Assembly (NCBI GenBank): GCA_019614645.1
Contig: JABWDB010000003.1
Location: forward strand, 16,887,001-16,951,000
DNA from: Stratiolaelaps scimitus
Taxonomy: Eukaryota > Arthropoda > Arachnida > Mesostigmata > Laelapidae
DNA: 64,000 bases
Reading direction: 5' to 3'
Shown here piece by piece: positions 49,920 to 61,959 of this stretch. The notes beneath the pieces were generated by a model. It had not been told where the DNA came from, did not search any database, and saw nothing but the letters and a program-made list of their open reading frames with translations. The translations under genes were made by a program, and so were the position numbers. Every line of letters begins with the position of its first letter. Position 1 is the stretch's first letter.

Positions 49920-50196
49920 AAGTCGTAAATGCATAAGTGCATTAATCAAAAAGATAATAAAAAGTAGTGCTAACCGCGGAAATCAGCATCAACATAGACC
50001 GGCCGCTTGCTGACAATATCAACAACAACGCGAACCGGAAGCCTCAATCAGCTCATTAAAGTGTAGGACAGCGAACATGCGGTATCGTGGCCGGGTGCAA
50101 GCGAAACTGATAACAGCGGCGATCGCGATGAACTGGAGAGAAGCATATCAAGGGGTCTGAGGAAACCTCGTTCATTCGTCGCAGTTCAATGCAGTT

Positions 50197-50314
50197 AGTT
50201 GTTCAACGCAAATCCCCTGGATAGTCTGGTGGTAAGCGTCTTGGACTGCAACACCGGAGGGACGTCGTTTTTTTTTCGACGTTTTAAGGTCGAAAAAAAA
50301 AAGTTGTTCAACGC
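50197..50314 (+). mobile_element. tRNA-Cys-like retroposon (SINE-like) with 13-bp TSD
   Basis: The word AGTTGTTCAACGC at 50197-50209 is repeated exactly at 50302-50314. Between them is a 92-bp insert ending in ten As. It begins tRNA-like: TAGTCTGGTGG at 50222-50232 matches a pol III box A, and exactly 26 nt span T8 to U33. The anticodon loop CTGCAAC gives anticodon GCA (Cys) with U33 and A37. A 5-nt variable segment and a CGTCG/CGACG T stem follow at canonical positions. The T loop is nine Ts instead of TTCRANN, so box B is missing. The acceptor stem does not pair. It is a retroposed tRNA-derived copy; internal transcription is doubtful because T9 would terminate pol III. Confidence 0.8.
50268..50301 (+). 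repeat. Perfect 13-bp hairpin at the tail of the retroposon
   Basis: Nine Ts plus CGAC (50268-50280) are the exact reverse complement of GTCG plus nine As (50289-50301), with an 8-nt loop. The T run of the T-loop position can therefore pair with the A tail, an alternative fold to the T-arm stem. Confidence 0.8.
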
Positions 50315-50377
50315 GTCGGCCATCTCACATAGAGCGAACGACATAGATATAGCCAGTCAATCATCCGTAATTGTGCG

Positions 50378-50416
50378 GTACCAAAGACAGTACCAAAGAG
50401 GCAGTACCAAAGACTC
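50378..50416. repeat. Three-unit GTACCAAAGA repeat
   Basis: GTACCAAAGA occurs three times in a row at 12- and 14-bp spacing, about 65 bp downstream of the tRNA-like retroposon. It is a minor tandem repeat. Confidence 0.8.
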
Positions 50417-50419
50417 GTA

Positions 50420-52070
50420 CGTAGCGGGAGCTGGGGTTCCCTAATCAATCTGTGATAGCAGTGGTCTGCGAGCCGCCACATGAACGGCAACGGAGGCAAG
50501 AGCGGCGGGGAGCCCAGGGCCTCCGGCAGGTTCTCATTTCTTTATCATTCTCACATAGGTGAGTGCCGTACACCTGTCCGAACGTCCTCCACTTGCTTGC
50601 CTGGCTACCTACATACATATATGCGTATGATATACGCATGTGTACAATACAATCAATACAATCTCAGACGCACAATGGCGTACCTGCCGCATCGGCGTGT
50701 GTTCCTCTGCTGCGATGCTGTTCACCCGTCGGATCATTCCCTCCCGTGTAGATTCACAACGAGTCTGCACAGGATCTACATGGCACCCACAAAAGACCGG
50801 TCCTCGTCTGTCTATACGACAAGAGCAAAAAGAACATAGCAATACTACCACGTTGCTACCACCAGCGCGACCAGCCTAGCCTGCTGCAGACACCGTAGCC
50901 GCTGCGGCTGCTGCCTCAGCTACTCTTGAAGCGGAGGACGATGAACTGTTGGAAACACAGTCGCACGCTCGCAGTCGCTGCCTTTGCCGCCATGCAAATC
51001 TGCTGCTCGCGTTGAAAGCTTGCTACGTGTTCGAATGGTGGAAGGGCAGGAATGAACAAGAGACTCGAGGAGGTGCAAGAAGTGTAAAAATGACGGGAAA
51101 AATAACCTCTCAAGGGGCACACATAGTTGCAGTGGTTCCCGGCAAGGGTTTCAGCGGCCCATCGTAATAACAATCATAGTAGTGATAACAACGGCGACAA
51201 TGGGTACCGCCAAAACGACGACGATCGCTGCTGCTAGGCCATGTAGGCGGTGACGCTGGAACTCGATGGTGGGCGGCGATTTGTCCGTGTAGTTGTCGAA
51301 CACCTTAGTGGAACAGTTTCTACTCAGAAGGAGATCGATTGGATTGCTACTGTGATCGTCGTCGCTGCGGTAACAAATCCTAGGATTTGGAATGGCCAAA
51401 ACAGGAGGTATTGTGCCGCATGCCTACAATTTTACTGTAACATGATTACGAATTTACTACTAAGACGTATGCGGATGTGAAGGCTAGCTCCGGATAGGGA
51501 TCCAAGCGAGACAACATAGTGCTCAACTAATTAGAAAGTTCAACCCATTAGAAGGGAACTAGCTTAACTCATTAGAACGGTTTCCAAAGGTATCTCCTAT
51601 GAAGTGCTGTTAGCAAAATGAATTTCCTTTTTTAATAAACATCAACACATCTTGGAACCTGGCTTCTTCTCAATTGTAACTTTAGGAGGCTCCCTATATC
51701 AAATTTAACGTTGCCTTAAGTGGAATATAATTATGATTAGCTTAGGGAATACACAATATTTCGCCGACACTTGCTAAGTTCGCAGTAAATAACGAAGTTC
51801 AGAACACAAACACACGATTAGTTACTATTGCTAATAAGACGATGTAATTCAGCCCTTGTACCAATACACTGATCGTGTATGTTATAGCATGCTTATCCGA
51901 AACTGCCCATCATGTCAAGCGGCCACATTTGAAAATAGCTGAACACCTAGCTCGGACTGAAATTTTCGTTTTTTTTACCCTGTGTGTAAGTACATTAATA
52001 CCTTGTTACTTTATTGTTATCATAACTGAGCGATGCCAGGAAATGTCAAGGCAAACGGGTGAGTTCAGCG
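50420..52070. other. GC-rich island, then AT-rich spacer
   Basis: 50450-51250 is GC-richer, with overlapping frames of up to 119 codons and no domain. 51480-52020 is AT-rich with nothing recognised. Confidence 0.5.
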
Positions 52071-52076
52071 TCAGCC

Positions 52077-52165
52077 AGCTGGAGAGAGAGAGAGAGGCCT
52101 GTCAGATAGGGGAACAGCTGAGGGTCAGCTCGAAAAACAGTTAGCTGGAGAGAGAGAGAGAGAGG
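52077..52165. repeat. Duplicated AGCTGGAGAGAGA microsatellite flanking family B
   Basis: AGCTGG followed by a GA run occurs at 52077-52096 and again at 52143-52164. The second family B copy sits between the two. The arrangement suggests local duplication, or insertion into a GA tract. Confidence 0.75.
52106..52139 (-). repeat. Dispersed repeat family B, copy 2
   Basis: The exact 34-bp reverse complement of 21234-21267, including the AGCTGA/TCAGCT palindrome. It is flanked on both sides by AGCTGG-(GA)n duplications. Confidence 0.85.
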
Positions 52166-52254
52166 GTCAGAGCAATGTCATGAACTTTCGTATTTTCCAG
52201 TCAAGTTCAAATGAGGAGAGTGAGAGAAACAACAGACTCCGAACAGATAAAGAA

Positions 52255-52385
52255 GTTGTTTGCCGAGGCCGAGAGTGGATCGACCGTCCACCGGCGCCCG
52301 CGTCCCTGCCTGATCTCCAATTCGACACTCGTCAGCACTGGCAATTATACCTTCACCGAGGAAATACCTTAACTTGCATGCCGTC
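52255..52385 (+). repeat. Dispersed repeat family C, copy 1
   Basis: Direct repeat partner of 53492-53614. The best conserved part begins CCGTCCACCGG (52284) and ends TTGCATGCCGTC (52385). By eye it is close to 88% identical over about 102 bp, with a shared GTTGTTTGC about 30 bp before it. Copies lie 1.2 kb apart in the same orientation. It is not recognisably coding. Confidence 0.85.
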
Positions 52386-52399
52386 ATTGTCGTTGAATG

Positions 52400-53490
52400 C
52401 GAGGCACGGGGGTAACGCATCAACCTTACCACGCTCAAGAGTTGCCTCTACACGACCCGATTCCTCTGCCACGTTCTATGGTCGCGCCAACATCAAATGC
52501 CCTTGCAAAGTCAAGTCATCGTTGGCCACGAGAGGGCGCAGTGGCTGTTACGCGCCGGCTGTTCCAAGAATTGTTGCTGGACTACTGCGACTTTTACTGC
52601 CGCAACCGGCCGCCGCTCCCGGGTGACTCGGATCCTGTGCAGCCGTGAGATTCTACTCCCGCTCACACCGATAAGCTGTAGGACGACATACATGGGTATC
52701 TACATATATGGCTGCCTACTCATATATATGTATATATGTGCGTCTTCCGAGGGAACCAGGATACCAGGCTGCAAAGGTGCGCGGGCGGTAGGAATATATC
52801 GCGGGACAAACATACGTTTTGCACCACGAATATTTCATGCACTATCCATGACGCGGTGCTTGCTACAGCGCCCATTCTCGAGGGTTGGCCGAACCTCTCC
52901 CCCCTCCCCGCCTGGCTCGATGTCTGCCGGCATCGCGGGGCTACGCTTCCTCGCTTGGAACTGGCTATAGCTTCGTCTTGGGGTAGGAGAAAGGAAAATG
53001 GCGTATCCATAGGGGGGCTCGAACGGGCCGGTGGAACGGTTCCTGGTAGCGGTAGCCATCCGACGATTCAATACAGGAAATGGCGATCTCGGTGCCTAGA
53101 TTTGACTGATCGACGACACTTGGCTTATTCTCCGTCGTCTTCTTCGTCCCTTTGCGGTACTTACTCTATGGGAAAAGAGATCTAGGTAAAAGGTCGATGA
53201 AACATAGGCCAGTGAATAGAATTGGAACGAGTTGTGTAACAGATTGATAGGGGGTTCCCGTTCAGACTCGTAAGCCTAGGTACTGGACTAAGCTATTATA
53301 TGTCATCGGCAGACGTTGTAATTTTGCTGTGGAGGTTTCTTATATCTTCCCTGAGTCTGGTGTTTCCGTAGTGATTTTTACAGTAGGGGGCTTCAAAATG
53401 TACATGCTTGCGTCCATGACCCGAGTCCGTGAGGTTAAATCTCGTCGAGTGTTTCAGATGTTCGACACTCATGAGGCCGGTGTCGTTTCT
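52400..53490. other. Sequence between family C copies
   Basis: It holds a TA-rich tract near 52700-52740 and frames of up to 157 codons. A 74-codon minus-strand frame at 53296-53520 overlaps the second copy and has ordinary composition. No domain is recognised. The two direct repeats could bound one element, but no terminal duplication was found. Confidence 0.4.
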
Positions 53491-53491
53491 T

Positions 53492-53614
53492 GTTGTTTGC
53501 GGAAAGCCGAAGCCGTCCACCGGCTCGCGCGTCCCTGCCTGATCTTAAATTCGAAACTCGTTAGCACTGACAATTATAGCTTTTCCTAAGAAATACCTTA
53601 ATTTGCATGCCGTC
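53492..53614 (+). repeat. Dispersed repeat family C, copy 2
   Basis: It matches 52255-52385, including CGCGTCCCTGCCTGATCT and GAAATACCTTAA words. It differs by scattered substitutions and a deletion of about 11 bp near the left end. Similarity stops at GCCGTC on the right. Confidence 0.85.
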
Positions 53615-53619
53615 GTTTC

Positions 53620-56600
53620 GAAACACTGCGAAAAGCTCAAACATTTCTAGCGGAACCACCGATCGTGTTCCGTTTATTCTTGGCAGACATGCCTGCCCCG
53701 ATGTCTGTCCAGCGAAGTTCACGAAAGACAGCGTTCATCGGAATAGCATTTCCGCACGGATGGATTGAACTTTAGATGTGATATGTATGTGGTCTAGGCA
53801 AGCAGGGTCCGACAGAGTTATTCTTCGAGGCCTCTCTGATGCGCCCTCCTGTCCATCTCCTGATGCTGCACCAGTGTACAACGGGATCGCGGGGAAACTT
53901 CGAAGATCGACTGGCAAGCTACCACTGCCAACTAGCAAGCGACAAGCCAGCCAACACTAATCAGCAATATATGATCCGCGGGACAGGAGACCCGCTAAGC
54001 GATGTATCGGGAATGCCGCTGGGGCGGCTGGTGCCGCTGCTGTCGATGCGGCTGCGACTGCTACAACTGATGATACTTTTGTATCGCTTGTCATTGTTCC
54101 CGCCGACTGCTGAGATCGTGATGGAGATGGTTCGCGTCAGATGGCCCCGAGGCTCCTCCCGTCTTTCGTTCGCCCCGCCTCCGCACGCGACCCCACAGTG
54201 TCGCTGTACTGCAGTACCGCGAGTACAGCGCGCCTAGTTCCTGGAAGTGCGCCCTACCCGGCAAGCGTCCCTTGGACGGAGTACCCCCGTCAGCGAAGCA
54301 CCAACCAGGCACCCGGTGCCAACCCCGTCTTGCCCTGGCGTTTGGCATGAAAACATCACGGGCAGAACCCAATGGGAGCTCTCTTCCTGAACCCGAAAGT
54401 CTTCCTCCTGCACACCAATGCCCTGACGTTCTGCAGAGTCGTCTCTAGTTCTTACACGACTCGAGGAGAATAGTATGTATTTATATATCGAAATGCCAAC
54501 TCACTGCCGTCTCTACGGACATCTCTGCGAAGCAGAAATCTCCTAACAGCACTGTGGCAAGGCAGATGTTCTTGTAGCGTATTCAGTATTTTAATTTATT
54601 ATATAATAGAACTGTAACTAAATAGACGTTTTTCGTTGATTCGCTTGCTGTTCCGGATGGGCGGCCAACATAGCCACGCGAACTTCGCATCATCCACACC
54701 GAGCCCAAAGTGGCTCATCGGGCTCACTCACACGGCAATTTGCAGTTGTTCCTCCTTTGAGGTGGAGATGGTAGGGGTGCCGCCCCTGCGACGGGGATAG
54801 TGGTGGGACCCTGGCCATGGTGTACGGTAGATCCTGAGCGAAGGGGAAGCCGGACAGAAGGGGACATGCTCACTATCTTTGCGACGGAAGAGCGGGGGAG
54901 GTTAGTTCTCCTTGGCGTTCTCAGTCTCGTAGCTCTCTGGCTCTCCGCTGGCTGGCTGCCGGGCTGCCTGCCTGCCTGCTCACCCCGCTGACTGAATGGT
55001 CTCGGCCTCTCGGCTGGCGATCTGGCCCGGTCTGGGTGGGGTGGCGGACGCAATTCCTGGAAGCCAACCCGGAAAGGGAAGTGGCTTGCGAAGCTGACAA
55101 CCAGACAGACAGTGAGACTCAACGATGGTGTCCTCCCTACCAACGGAAGCAGCAGCAGTGGCAGGGACATGCCATGAAGCGGGCTGGCTGGCTGGCCGAC
55201 CGACCGAGACCCTCGTGCAGCAGCCGAAGCTCCTGTGGCACTGCTTACCATTGAGGCCTCGGCGACCATCGAAGGGCTCTTCCTTGTCTGTGTGTGCCAA
55301 GGATATAACCGGGTTGCAGAGCAGAGCGAGACACACTATAGCGGAGTGAGTAGCAACGAGGCGGGAGACGGAGGGGAATCGGGGGTAATTTGTTTTCTCG
55401 ACTTCGCTTAAGAGGGATTTATTCCTTTGGTATTTTAAGGAAGAGATATAGGGAGAGTGTTATGAGGATCTCGTTCCCTTCGTCTCTCGATCTGGTCGAT
55501 ACACTTATCGAAGAATAGGGGGCCTGGGGCCGTCAGCCGAGAAGGTGGGGAGAAACGGGTGAACAAGAAGCGCCGATAGCTGAGGATTAGATTTTGGAGC
55601 TATTTCGGCTAAGCGGCGGACACAGCAGCGGAACCTGCGGCGTGTAGAGAAACTGTACATAGTAATAGAGGTGCGCGGATCGCTGGGTGGGGGAGTCCAT
55701 AGTTAAAGAAATGTGTGTCCTGAAAATGATAATCTATGATCACAAAAACATTTGAATATATTAGTCAATAACGGTTAATTCCGAGATTTTGGAGGAATAT
55801 TTTTCCTCGTTGTACGCTCTGCGTTGTAGGTTGCAGCGCTGCTTTAGGAAAAGCTCAGTCTCATAGTGCGTGTTCCTTTAAATAAGATGCACAACAACGA
55901 ATGCAGAAAGCCGATGTCTGAAATAGCGTCAGGGAAACGGGATCGGTGTTACTGCAACTGCGTTGTTCTCGAGATATATATATTTTTTAAATTTGGCAAA
56001 AGTTTCGTTTTCTTCGAATACCTCGACAGCTACTCGTTCCACAAACCGCACTGATCAGCATCACCGCTGTCAGGCGTACAATACGCGTTGACGATATTCG
56101 GAGTAGCCTCGCTCAAATCCCAAATCGGTGGGTATTCCATTGCGTGTTCCAGCTCTCATCTCGAGACCACATACAGAACGTATGCTTCTATACGGACGGT
56201 AGACGAAAGCAAGCAGGGTCTTGGCCGGTAAGCTTGACCTCTACTGGACCACTGGTGTGTTGTGAGATTCCTCGGTGTGCCCTAGAGCATACCATAGTGC
56301 CGTCCTCGCTGAGTAATCCCCTCTATTGAGATCCGGTGCTTTCCGGCAAACTCGAATCAGCGCAGGCCATGGCAAGAAGGCAAGCCAAATACCACAACCC
56401 CCAGCTTGGCCTAAATGCTTGTTTTCTTCTCTGCTTGTGCTTCCCTGCTCAGTTACAATTTGACTGCAACGGAACGTGTTCGTCTCGGCAGTGGAAAACG
56501 AAAGCTCGTTTGAGTTTGCACGGGAACAGAACTGGCAGAGGGCGATCGGCTAGGCAAGGATGACGATATAGAGGAAATTGCACTAGAGTCGTCAATTTAG

Positions 56601-57990
56601 GTTCAGTCACGGCGATCTGATTAATCGCCCATTTATTTAGGTCCTCAGCCAGTCCCTCGCTTTCGATACAGCCAACCAAAGATATCGACAGGTACAGACT
56701 CGTTAATAATGTGTTCGGCCTGCTTGACATTTGGAGAAAGTGTAGACTGTTAGGAGCATATAAATAGGATATGAGATGTGAGCAATGGATAGATATGGGG
56801 TTAGGTGCATTTATGAGCAGAACATGATGTGTCACAGAAGGGTACGCTTTATAAGATTAAGTTTCCCATGCGGGAAAACCACACAAGCACCATCAATTAA
56901 GGTGCGAATTACAATATGTTTTGTGCGTTGGTCTGTTAATTCGGCATTGAGTAATTTGACTGTCATTTTCTCCTTGCTTTCTTATCATATGTCTGATGGA
57001 GTTTCGGTACTTGTTGTAAATGTTGCCTTTATGTCGAGGCTATGCGGGTCATTCAAGGGGCGTATTCAGTGCAAGAGGATGCATTTAATTAATTGTAGCG
57101 TTTATTTGTAATAGAAAAGTGCACTTCGTAATCCGAGGACTGTTCGATAAATAATTTGGTCTCGTAGAACGCACTGAAATTGTGTCCTTCACTTTTAATA
57201 TGAGATAGTTCGCTGGGTATTATCATTGAAAAAAATCGACTAGCATATATTACATATATGAGGCGGCCTCCAATCGACCAACTTCTCTGTGAGCCACGTG
57301 GTACCCAAACTGCGATATAATGTCGTGACATCGGTTGATAGTCATAGTGAAAATGTCACTAATGCTACAACCTGTAACGATCCTATCGAATTTATTAGAA
57401 GAGGCTCTGCATATTAATGGTTAACAAGACGTTCGTCGAACAACCGAAATTTCCACTCTAAGCATCGAGTACTTGTATACCTCATGAATGATGCATTAAT
57501 TCACAAACGATATCGCTGAAGCCTCTTCTGAACCTTGCGTCAAGGTATGGTACGTTCCTCTTAACGATACCAAAGGAGAGCATATGACAACACTCTTAGC
57601 GGAATGGCGGAATCGCCATTTACTCGAATGCTTTTCGGTCGTTATCGAACATTTCTTGGTCAAATGACCGAGGACCATCAAGGGATAATTGCGCCACAAT
57701 ACCATAGACTGTATTGTCCACATTGTGAGGGTCCCGGTGCTGGGATGTTTCAGCCCTTACAAAAAAATAAACGTTTTATCAATGCTGTTTCTCTTTAGAT
57801 TTAAAAGAAAAAAATTATTAGATTTGTCCCATTCGGCCGTAGACTTCATCATGCAACAATCTAACAAGAAGGTTTCAACTACGTTACATGGATAAACGAA
57901 ACAATGTGATGGCGCTGGAGGGTATACTCAGCAGTCCGTCGGATTTTATTATCATTAATATTCTTATTTGAAATAGACTTTTCGTCATAA
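53620..57990. other. GC-rich island 53.9-55.6 kb, then AT-rich spacer
   Basis: A 181-codon minus-strand frame at 54724-55269 is Pro/Ser/Arg-rich and overlaps CTGG and CTGC simple sequence; no domain is recognised. 55740-57990 is AT-rich with short unassigned frames, including 57604-57798 (64 codons). Confidence 0.45.
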
Positions 57991-58698
57991 TCTTATATAT
58001 ATATATATATTCAGTACGCCTTTGGTTGTTCCCAACAGCGAAAACAGGGCCAAAACTCTGTCTCGCGTATGCACACGCGTTCAGGCAAACAATTGTCGAG
58101 TGGTACAGCGGCAGCAGTTGTCGTAACGTGCCACTCAAACAAGACCCCCCCCTGTGTTAGTCCTTCCTTTTTCCCCGTCGGCTCCGCCTCGTCTCGCTCG
58201 ACGACGACGACGGCGACAAACCTGGCGCGCGAGCTTCAATCAACTCGTGTGCAACTAACAATCGAGTACTGTCGCATGCGCGACACCGAGAGACAAATAG
58301 AGAGATGGACTAAGCGAGCGACGGAGGGAGAGAGGGAATGAGGGACACTGCCCAATGAAGATCGATTGATTGAAGTGCGTTGTATTCAACTCTTTAACCG
58401 TTCGCGTTTGGAAAAAAAATTCAAAGAATCCAATATGACGTTGTTCTGAGCCGCCGGGATGTGCGCGCCTTTGGGGTCTCGCGGGTTCGTGCGGGCTCGG
58501 TACTACGGTCGGGCGAGCATACGCGTAACGCAGAGGGGAGCGTCCTGGCAGGAGAAGTCACGAATGGGGGCGGGGGTATTTGATGGCGACGAAGTGGGCC
58601 ATCGAATGACGTTGCGCTTAGGGCGATCGAGTATCAGTGCGGAGGAATGAGACGAGAAGCGAGGCAAACCGAGAAAAATCAAAGACCCTTAGCCTTTG

Positions 58699-58722
58699 TT
58701 GCTGCTGCTGCTGCTGCTGCTG
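58699..58722. repeat. (CTG)n trinucleotide microsatellite
   Basis: About eight uninterrupted CTG units. A TA run at 57993-58010, a GA-rich stretch near 58320 and a GT run at 59141-59158 occupy the same neighbourhood. No coding frame is supported. Confidence 0.9.
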
Positions 58723-58724
58723 GT

Positions 58725-61120
58725 GATCTTCGTTGATTCGAAGAGTTGTACCCAGCGGCGGCGGCTCATCTCACTTGCACTGTGGAAGTTAGGCACGGGC
58801 CGCACAGGCGGCTTCACCGTCCATTCCTGCTGTTCTCCCATCCACAAAACCTTTGAAAGGAGACACCAACGATAGTTGGAGTGTTAGAGGCAGTCGCGGC
58901 GAAAACGACGATCGTTATTCGAAATTAAAGCCAACGCGAAGCGAAACGTGTGCTGGCAGCGGCATTTCTTCTATTCTACGAAGACACAACTCAGCTGTGA
59001 AGTCAGGCCTAAGCAGACAAAGGAACAAGTGTCGTGGGCTCACTAGGCAAGGGGGAGAGCCGGCTTTTCTGGCTCAGCGGCTCGGAGAGACAACTTCCAG
59101 CAAATCTTGTTGCGCAAATTTAGCCAGTATATGAGTATGCGTGTGTGTGTGTGTGTGTAGTGTCAGCTGTATAGCTAAATACATGTAGCACTTTCGGATC
59201 GATTCGATATAATGTACATCCTAGAGTCAATGATGCTGATCAGATGGAACAATCCCGGTTGTCCTCTTCAGTATTTCACTGATTGTCTCCTTTTCAGACA
59301 ATTGACTCCAGGACTAAGATCAAACGAGTAATGGCGGAATATAGATACGATCAAAATTTTTCAAAACTCTTTTTCTGGTTTTTCCATTCTCGAATTTCCA
59401 GAAATTATTATGATTATTATTATTATGATTAGAATAAAATAAAACGATGCCAGTAACCCGATGACTTCGAATGAACTCTCGTGTCATGTTCCCGACAACG
59501 AAATTTTTTACAGCATAGATGTAAAAATTATAACAATGTAAACTTCGCCCTATAATGCCGAGTCTCACGAAAATTACCGTCGGTTTGCTTCCACAAGGAA
59601 AAACATGCCACTTCGCCACACACGTGACTGAGTTGTTTTGTACTTGAATGCTTCTGATTTCCATTCGAGAATGAGTGTTTGTTTACCCATAGACAACCGG
59701 TTAACCGCATACATACGGTTGCACTTCTCCAGCAGCGCCTGTCGACCAGTGCACTAAAGCAATAGACTACAGCCGCCACACGGTAACTGTCACCAATGGA
59801 ATTGGAAAACTCGCTTTCCCTTCATCCCCTGCTCAGCTATCAATTGTCCTTATAGCTATTGCCATCGTATTGAGTAGCTCTACCCGGAGCTGATCCCGCG
59901 CACCTGCCTTAGGCCGCCTTAAATCACCATTAGGCCACACGCCGACCACACACGTACGCGCATGCCGTGTGCGGGACATTCAAATAGACTATTCCACCGG
60001 CTACGGTGAAGGGCCGTGTTGCTGCTGCTGGTGCTCCAGGTCGCTTGCTGGTTCTGGGTGAAAACGCCAAAAGAGTCAGGTGATAGCGTGGTTTGAGAGG
60101 CCTCTATCGAATAGCGCGCAACTACACCAAGATGACATACTATAAAAAAAAAAGATTAAACTGGCTATGATGAGAGATGTATGGTGTGCTACTCTGTCTC
60201 CAAGCGAAGCGATACTCGCAAGTATTATAGGTAGCGAGCAAAATATGTATATGAGAAACGCATTTTATGAACCGCATGTCTACAAAAAATAGGTATATAC
60301 GTGTAAGTCGACAGGTAAAAACATCTAAAAAATTGTGGAAGTGCAGTGCATGAACTCGATTAAAAATGTCTGTCCTAGGTATGCCTTGAAATCATTAATG
60401 ACTAGAGACGAAGCTGCTTAAACGCCGCGTCCATTAAAAAAGGCTGCTCTGTGAATGAAGCCACGCGTATACGAGGTTCAGTCATTGTAGACGCCAAACG
60501 GTCAAGACTGAACGCGCACGAATGCCTAGTACTTGCCAACCATACGAACCGACCGTATGAAGCATGGCAGAAGTTATTGGGCATGGTGACAATTATGTAG
60601 TTTACCCTCGAGGACAACTTTGTGGATTTTTTCGCCTCCTATTTCACTTTAATACGTACGGTACTAAATTACAGGAAAGGTTACTTTAGGAACCCTTCAA
60701 AGTTTTGTTAGCCTCCCCTAAAATTGTGTAACTTTCCGAACACCCACCACAAATATGTATATAGCCGACTGACGATTACAAGTATAGCAAAGCATGTGGC
60801 CAAGGTTGAAGCGATTGTGGCTGGTCATTGTCATCCACAAGGTCATTGTCTGTCTTACTGACCTCGGGCTTCAAAAGGCCAAGACACTGTTGATCCTATC
60901 TTCGTCTAGGTACGGCCACCTTCTCGCCTGCCTTCGCCTGCTTTATCCCACCTAGTCTACCCCACACTGAGGTTACAATTGGGCCTACTTATCTCTGGAG
61001 TTTCCTTGCATTGTCTACACCATTGAGTTCATTCGGGCAACGGGTCCAGAGAGGAATGAGCGGGAAAGTGAATGGAAGAGACGAAGCAAAGTAGTTCAAA
61101 GTATTTCTCTCCTCGCCTTC
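58725..61120. other. Spacer, no gene recognised
   Basis: A 93-codon plus-strand frame at 58853-59134 and a 114-codon minus-strand frame at 59320-59664 have ordinary composition but no motif. 59780-61120 holds nothing recognisable. Confidence 0.45.
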
Positions 61121-61384
61121 CGTATTGCTAGCTAGCTTCCCATCACATCAAGGCAAGAACTACACTTTGACCTCCGGTTCAGTTTCGGCTCGGATCGGCT
61201 CGGGTCTCCGCGCCCGAGTGCACGACTGTCGTCGTACAACGGGAGCATCCTGCCCATGCAATCTTCTTTTGTTTCGAAGCACTCAAGGAGAGAGCTACGC
61301 TGAAGGGAAACCAAAAGATACTTCACTGGTCTTCTCTCTCTCTCTCTCTCTTTCGTCTGCCTGTTTCTGCTTTAACCCGCGCAG

Positions 61385-61468
61385 GTATCTCGATCCGCGT
61401 GGGTGGGTCGCCGACGACGACGTCGACGGCAGATCGAAGCGGGCCGGCACCCCAACGAACGAGAAGCT
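61385..61468 (+). other. Candidate short exon in a GC-rich island
   Basis: A long pyrimidine tract (TC run at 61333-61352 and beyond) ends in CCCGCGCAG at 61384, and CTG followed by GTAACAGG at 61468/61469 is donor-like. The 84-nt segment is open in one frame (DPRGWVADDDVDGRSKRAG part). It lies inside a 253-codon frame at 61125-61886 whose other parts include Ser/Leu runs from the TC repeat. No family is recognised and chance is a fair explanation. Confidence 0.13.
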
Positions 61469-61959
61469 GGTAACAGGAGACGAACGTAGTGCACAGGACG
61501 AGCAAAATCTTTATTTACGTCATCTGCGTGCCTCACGCTTCGCTTGGGGCGTGGAACTCGGACGACCCGAAGAAGAAAAAGAAGAAGGACTGCTCCGGAG
61601 GAGAGAGAATCCGCTATTGCCTCCTTCACTGCCCGCCTTTCTCCTCTTGCAACTACTGCCACGACTCGCATCGGACCAACGCCACTGGTGCGGTATGGGG
61701 CCGCGATTCAGCTGCGGGTACCACTGGAGGCTAAATCACGTAGGCTCCCTTACCCTACCCGCAGCCCCAAGTCGCTTCGTTTATTCCTGGCTTCGAGTGT
61801 TCCTCACAGGCCAGGTGGATCCCCCTCGGAGTGGCGTCCAATCGGAGGGCATGAGTCCCCTCGTCAGCAGACCCCAATGGCAATAACCAGGCGACCCGGT
61901 AACGGTACGTGGGGAAAGCTGGAAAGGCAGCGAAGGGCTATAAACAAAATCAAATAAAC

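Noticed and set aside
53296..53520. SADDI at the end of a minus-strand frame, reminiscent of a reverse transcriptase active site
   Set aside because: No hydrophobic strand before it, no YADD, a stop immediately after, and no other reverse transcriptase motif nearby.
54724..55269. 181-codon minus-strand frame
   Set aside because: Pro/Ser/Arg-rich composition from CTGG and CTGC simple sequence, with competing frames on the other strand and no motif.
61125..61886. Longest frame, 253 codons, plus strand
   Set aside because: Its Ser/Leu runs come from a TC microsatellite, a 137-codon frame overlaps it in another phase, and no domain or coherent composition is seen. Only a short splice-bracketed part is kept as a weak candidate.
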